Assembly (NCBI GenBank): GCA_031769625.1
Contig: JAUIMM010000200.1
Span: 55,078,001-55,142,000 of the forward strand
Direction of reading: 5' to 3'
Length of the DNA: 64,000 nucleotides
Source of the DNA: Taudactylus pleione
Lineage: Eukaryota; Chordata; Amphibia; Anura; Myobatrachidae
A model generated the notes under the pieces. It ran no database searches. It saw nothing but the letters and a program-made list of their open reading frames with translations, and had not been told where the DNA came from. This document shows, in pieces, positions 60,001 to 64,000 of the stretch; position 1 is the stretch's first letter; each line of letters starts with the position of its first letter. The translations under genes and the position numbers were made by a program.

Positions 60001-63000
60001 GATACAGTGCTGTAGAAAACAATGTGGTGTACTTTACTTACGCAGCACGGAGATGCCAGTGGGGGGTGGTGGTGTTGTAGCCGCCGAAGGTGTAAGGACT
60101 GTGGACAAAGAACAGTTTCCATCAAAACCATTTGGAAACAAATAAACTGTGTAATGGTGCGTACACACTACACGATATGCTCCCTGAGTCGTCCACTTTA
60201 TCGCCTAGTGTGTACGCACCATAAATCTTGAACAGAGCCTCTATAACAACAAAAAACAAACACAGACAGAGGGAGAAAAAGAGAGAGGGAGGGGGAGAGG
60301 AAGAGAGAAAGAGAGAGAGAGACTGACAAGGGTAAAAAAGGAGAGCGATACAGTGCTGTAGAAAACAATGTGGTGTACTTTACTTACGCGGCACGGAGAT
60401 GCCAGTGGGGGGTGGTGGTGTTGTAGCCACCGAAGGTGTTAGGACTGTGGACAAAGAACAGTTTTATCAAAACCATTTGGAAACAAATAAACTGTGTAAT
60501 GGTGCGTACACACTACACGATATGCTCCCTGAGTCGTCCACTTTATCGCCTAGTGTGTACGCACCATAAATCTTGAACAGAGCCTCTATAACAACAAAAA
60601 ACAAACACATACAGAGGGAGAAAAAGAGAGAGGGGGGGAGGAAGAGAGAAAGAGAGAGAGAGAGAGACTGACAAGGGTAAAAAAGGAGAGCGATACAGTG
60701 CTGTAGAAAACAATGTGGTGTACTTTACTTACGCGGCACGGAGATGCCAGTGGGGGGTGGTGGTGTTGTAGCCGCCGAAGGTGTTAGGACTGTGGACAAA
60801 GAACAGTTTCCGTCAAAACCATTTGGAAACAAATAAACTGTGTAATGGTGCGTACACACTACACGATATGCTCCCTGAGTCGTCCACTTTATCGCCTAGT
60901 GTGTACGCACCATAAATCTTGAACAGAGCCTCTATAACAACAAAAAACAAACACAGACAGAGGGAGAAAATGAGAGAGGGAGGGGGAGAGGAAGAGAGAA
61001 AGAGATAGAGAGAGAGACTGACAAGGGTAAAAAAGGAGAGCGATACAGTGCTGTAGAAAACAATGTGGTGTACTTTACTTACGTGGCACGGAGATGCCAG
61101 TGGGGGGTGGTGGTGTTGTAGCCACCAAAGGTGTTAGGACTGTGGACAAAGAACAGTTTTATCAAAACCATTTGGAAACAAATAAACTGTGTAATGGTGC
61201 GTACACACTACACGATATGCTCACTGAGTCGTCCACTTTATCGCCTAGTGTGTACGCACCATAAATCTTGAACAGAGCCTCTATAACAACAAAAAACAAA
61301 CACAGACAGAGGGAGAAAAAGAGAGAGGGAGGGGGAGAGGAAGAGAGAAAGAGAGAGAGAGAGAGACTGACAAGGGTAAAAAAGGAGAGCGATACAGTGC
61401 TGTAGAAAACAATGTGGTGTACTTTACTTGCGCGGCACGGAGATGCCAGTGGGGGGTGGTGGTGTTGTAGCCACCGAAGGTGTTAGGACTGTGGACAAAG
61501 AACAGTTTCCATCAAAACCATTTGGAAACAAATAAACTGTGTAATGGTGTGTACACACTACACGATATGCTCCCTGAGTCGTCCACTTTATTGCCTAGTG
61601 TGTACGCACCATAAATCTTGAACAGAGCCTCTATAACAACAAAAACCAAACACAGACAGAGGGAGAAAAAGAGAGAGGGAGGGGGAGAGGAAGAGAGAAA
61701 GAGAGAGAGAGAGAGACTGTCAAGGGTAAAAAAGGAGAGCGATACAGTGCTGTAGAAAACAATGTGGTGTACTTTACTTACGCGGCACGGAGATGCCAGT
61801 GGAGGGTGGTGGTGTTGTAGCCGCCAAAGGTGTTAGGACTGTGGACAAAGAACAGTTTCCATCAAAACCATTTGGAAACAAATAAACTGTGTAATGGTGC
61901 GTACACACTACAAGATATGCTCCCTGAGTTGTCCACTTTATCGCCTAGTGTGTACGCACCATAAATCTTGAACAGAGCTTCTATAACAACAAAAAACAAA
62001 CACAGACAGAGGGAGAAAAAGAGAGAGGGAGGGGGAGAGGAAGAGAGAAAGAGAGAGAGAGACTGACAAGGGTAAAAAAGGAGAGCGATACAGTGCTGTA
62101 GAAAACAATGTGGTGTACTTTACTTACGCGGCACGGAGATGCCAGTGGGGGGTGGTGGTGTTGTAGCCGCCAAAGGTGTTAGGACTGTGGACAAAGAACA
62201 GTTTCCATCAAAACCATTTGGAAACAAATAAACTGTGTAATGGTGCGTACACACTACACGATATGCTCCCTGAGTCGTCCACTTTATCTCCTAGTGTGTA
62301 CGCACCATAAATCTTGAACAGAGCCTCTATAACAACAAAAAACAAACACAGACAGAGGGAGAAAAAGAGAGAGGGAGGGGGAGAGGAAGAGAGAAAGAGA
62401 GAGAGAGACTGACAAGGCTAAAAAAGGAGAGCGATACAGTGCTGTAGAAAACAATGTGGTGTACTTTACTTACGCAGCACGGAGATGCCAGTGGGGAGTG
62501 GTGGTGTTGTAGCCGCCGAAGGTGTTAGGACTGTGGACAAAGAACAGTTTCCATCAAAACCATTTGGAAACAAATAAACTGTGTAATGGTGTGTACACAC
62601 TACACGATATGCTCCCTGAGTCGTCCACTTTATCGCCTAGTGTGTACGCACCATAAATCTTGAACAGAGCCTCTATAACAACAAAAACCAAACACAGACA
62701 GAGGGAGAAAAAGAGAGAGGGAGGGGGAGAGGAAGAGAGAAAGAGAGAGAGAGAGAGACTGTCAAGGGTAAAAAAGGAGAGCGATACAGTGCTGTAGAAA
62801 ACAATGTGGTGTACTTTACTTACGCGGCACGGAGATGCCAGTGGGGGGTGGTGGTGTTGTAGCCGCCAAAGGTGTTAGGACTGTGGACAAAGAACAGTTT
62901 CCATCAAAACCATTTGGAAACAAATAAACTGTGTAATGGTGCGTACACACTACACGATATGCTCCCTGAGTCGTCCACTTTATCGCCTAGTGTGTACGCA

Positions 63001-63924
63001 CCATAAATCTTGAACAGAGCCTCTGTAACAACAAAAAACAAACACAGACAGAGGGAGAAAATGAGAGAGGGAGGGGGAGAGGAAGAGAGAAAGAGAGAGA
63101 GAGACTGACAAGGGTAAAAAAGGAGAGCGATACAGTGCTGTAGAAAACAATGTGGTGTACTTTACTTACGCGGCACGGAGATGCCAGTGGGGGGTGGTGG
63201 TGTTGTAGCCGCCGAAGGTGTTAGGACTGTGGACAAAGAACAGTTTCCATCAAAACCATTTGGAAACAAATAAACTGTAATGGTGCATACACACTACACG
63301 ATATGCTCCCTGAGTTATCCACTTTATCGCCTAGTGTGTACGCACCATAAATCTTGAACAGAGCCTCTATAACAACAAAAAACAAATACAGACAGAGGGA
63401 GAAAAAGAGAGAGAGAGGGGGAGAGGAAGAGAGAAAGAGAGAGAGAGAGAGACTGACAAGGGTAAAAAAGGAGAGCGATACAGTGCTGTAGAAAACAATG
63501 TGGTGTACTTTACTTACACAGCACGGAGATGCCAGTGGGGGGTGGTGGTGTTGTAGCAACCGAAGGTGTTAGGACTGTGGACAAAGAACAGTTTCCATCA
63601 AAACCATTTGGAAACAAATAAACTGTGTAATGGTGCGTACACACTACACGATATGCTCCCTGAGTTGTCCACTTTATCGCCTAGTGTGTACGCACCATAA
63701 ATCTTGAACAGAGCTTCTATAACAACAAAAAACAAACACAGACAGAGGGAGAAAAAGAGAGAGGGAGGGGGAGAGGAAGAGAGAAAGAGATAGAGAGAGA
63801 GACTGACAAGGGTAAAAAAGGAGAGCGATACAGTGCTGTAGAAAACAATGTGGTGTACTTTACTTACGCGGCACGGAGATGCCAGTGGGGGGTGGTGGTG
63901 TTGTAGCCGCCAAAGGTGTTAGGA
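54036..63924 (-). CDS. Exon-array gene: 26 tandem 57-nt exons encoding a 19-residue Pro/Thr repeat, 5' end outside window
   Basis: On the minus strand each 347-bp unit has an acceptor CTTTGTCCACAG, a 57-nt exon and a donor GTAAGT (GCAAGT in two). Exons begin (low coordinate) at 55,183, 55,530, 55,878, 56,224, 56,570, 56,916, 57,266, 57,612, 57,958, 58,307, 58,653, 59,001, 59,347, 59,696, 60,042, 60,388, 60,733, 61,083, 61,432, 61,782, 62,128, 62,474, 62,824, 63,170, 63,518 and 63,868. All are 57 nt, stop-free in the shared phase, and read LTPSAATTPPPPTGISVP plus one junction residue (Leu or Phe). Variants include A to V, S to L, P to L and I to M. Three 3' exons keep the phase: 54,889-54,791 (99 nt), 54,638-54,558 (81 nt) and 54,088-54,036 with TGA. 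The product would be a long Pro/Thr/Ser-rich repeat, perhaps O-glycosylated like a mucin. Function, start and expression are unknown. Confidence 0.7.
54558..54638 (-). CDS. 81-nt internal exon of the exon-array gene
   Basis: The acceptor TTTTTTCCCACAG precedes it and the donor GTAAGT follows. It is 27 codons, symmetric in phase, and encodes a basic stretch with RERGRPHPQRPTGQLPEAGR. The flanking introns hold the same GA-rich and GTAGAAAACAATG-like text as the array, so it is a diverged unit. Confidence 0.6.
54791..54889 (-). CDS. 99-nt internal exon of the exon-array gene, transition from repeat to tail
   Basis: The acceptor is the same CTTTGTCCACAG as in the array. The exon starts like an array exon but reads LPPPPPTAAATAAPLPSR and then GVSFASFRMRLAAL, 33 codons in all, before the donor GTAAGT. 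Confidence 0.65.
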   Translation of the reverse strand, partial: SYHHHHQPRQQQQHHYPPGAFHLPHLECDLPP

Positions 63925-64000
63925 CTGTGGACAAAGAACAGTTTCCATCAAAACCATTTGGAAACAAATAAACTGTGTAATGGTGCGTACACACTACACG
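54895..64000. repeat. Tandem array with a 347-bp unit, about 26 copies, running off the window
   Basis: Unit lengths are 345-350 bp. Much of the length change falls in the (GA)n tract. Each unit holds, in plus order, a 66-bp hairpin (TGGTGCGTACACACTA ... TAGTGTGTACGCACCA), the GA-rich tract, a GTGCTGTAGAAAACAATGTG segment and the exon. The plus-strand frames (69 codons) and minus-strand frames (78-138 codons) reading through exon, intron and hairpin are by-products of the repeat. Confidence 0.97.

Overview
The window looks like intergenic vertebrate DNA from a large, transposon-rich genome. I infer an anuran amphibian. The reasons are the many short inverted-repeat elements with GGGCCTGATTCAG-type ends, the CCCATAGCAACCAATC foldback element, the hAT, Tc1-like, L2 and L1-like elements, and the lack of bacterial gene layout. 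The species assignment is inference. I found no rRNA gene, functional tRNA gene or CRISPR array.

Region 1 (1-41,340) is a mosaic of nested mobile elements. The best supported are: a recent LTR retrotransposon on the minus strand (2,553-6,625; two 1,594-bp LTRs with only two differences seen by eye) inserted into a 64-bp tandem repeat; five hAT-type elements with readable 8-bp target duplications (12,032-14,343; 15,882-16,200; 31,424-31,820; 36,174-37,282; 39,064-39,473); a broken L2 LINE inside another element (about 24,951-26,488); an L1-like LINE 3' end (to 34,354); about a dozen MITEs; and a complete but broken DD34E Tc1-like transposon (39,702-41,338).

Region 2 (41,340-54,560) is different. 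It is packed with the 7-mers TACAGTA and TACTGTA, the footprint a Tc1-type transposon with CAG ends leaves on excision. Inside it lies a 7.7-kb transposon (45,582-53,305) bounded by TA, with CAGTACAAACACC ends and two divergent spliced genes. One is an IS630/Tc1-type transposase with five coding exons on the minus strand. The other is a coiled-coil, BEN-like protein on the plus strand. Both are transcribed outward from a central palindrome with mirrored TATA-like boxes, and both end on poly(A) signals inside the terminal repeats. The intron of the plus-strand gene holds a ten-copy tandem repeat with a YY1-like motif in nearly every unit. Each gene carries lesions, so this copy is probably inactive.

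Region 3 (54,036 to the window end) is a tandem array with a unit of about 347 bp that reads as a gene on the minus strand. Every one of 26 units contains a 57-nt exon with splice acceptor and donor in the same phase. Each exon encodes a 19-residue Pro/Thr/Ala-rich repeat. Three diverged exons in the same phase (99 nt, 81 nt and a terminal exon with a stop) follow at the low-coordinate end. The 5' end of the gene is outside the window.

The two most promising systems are the two-gene transposon with its surrounding footprint field, and the exon-array gene.
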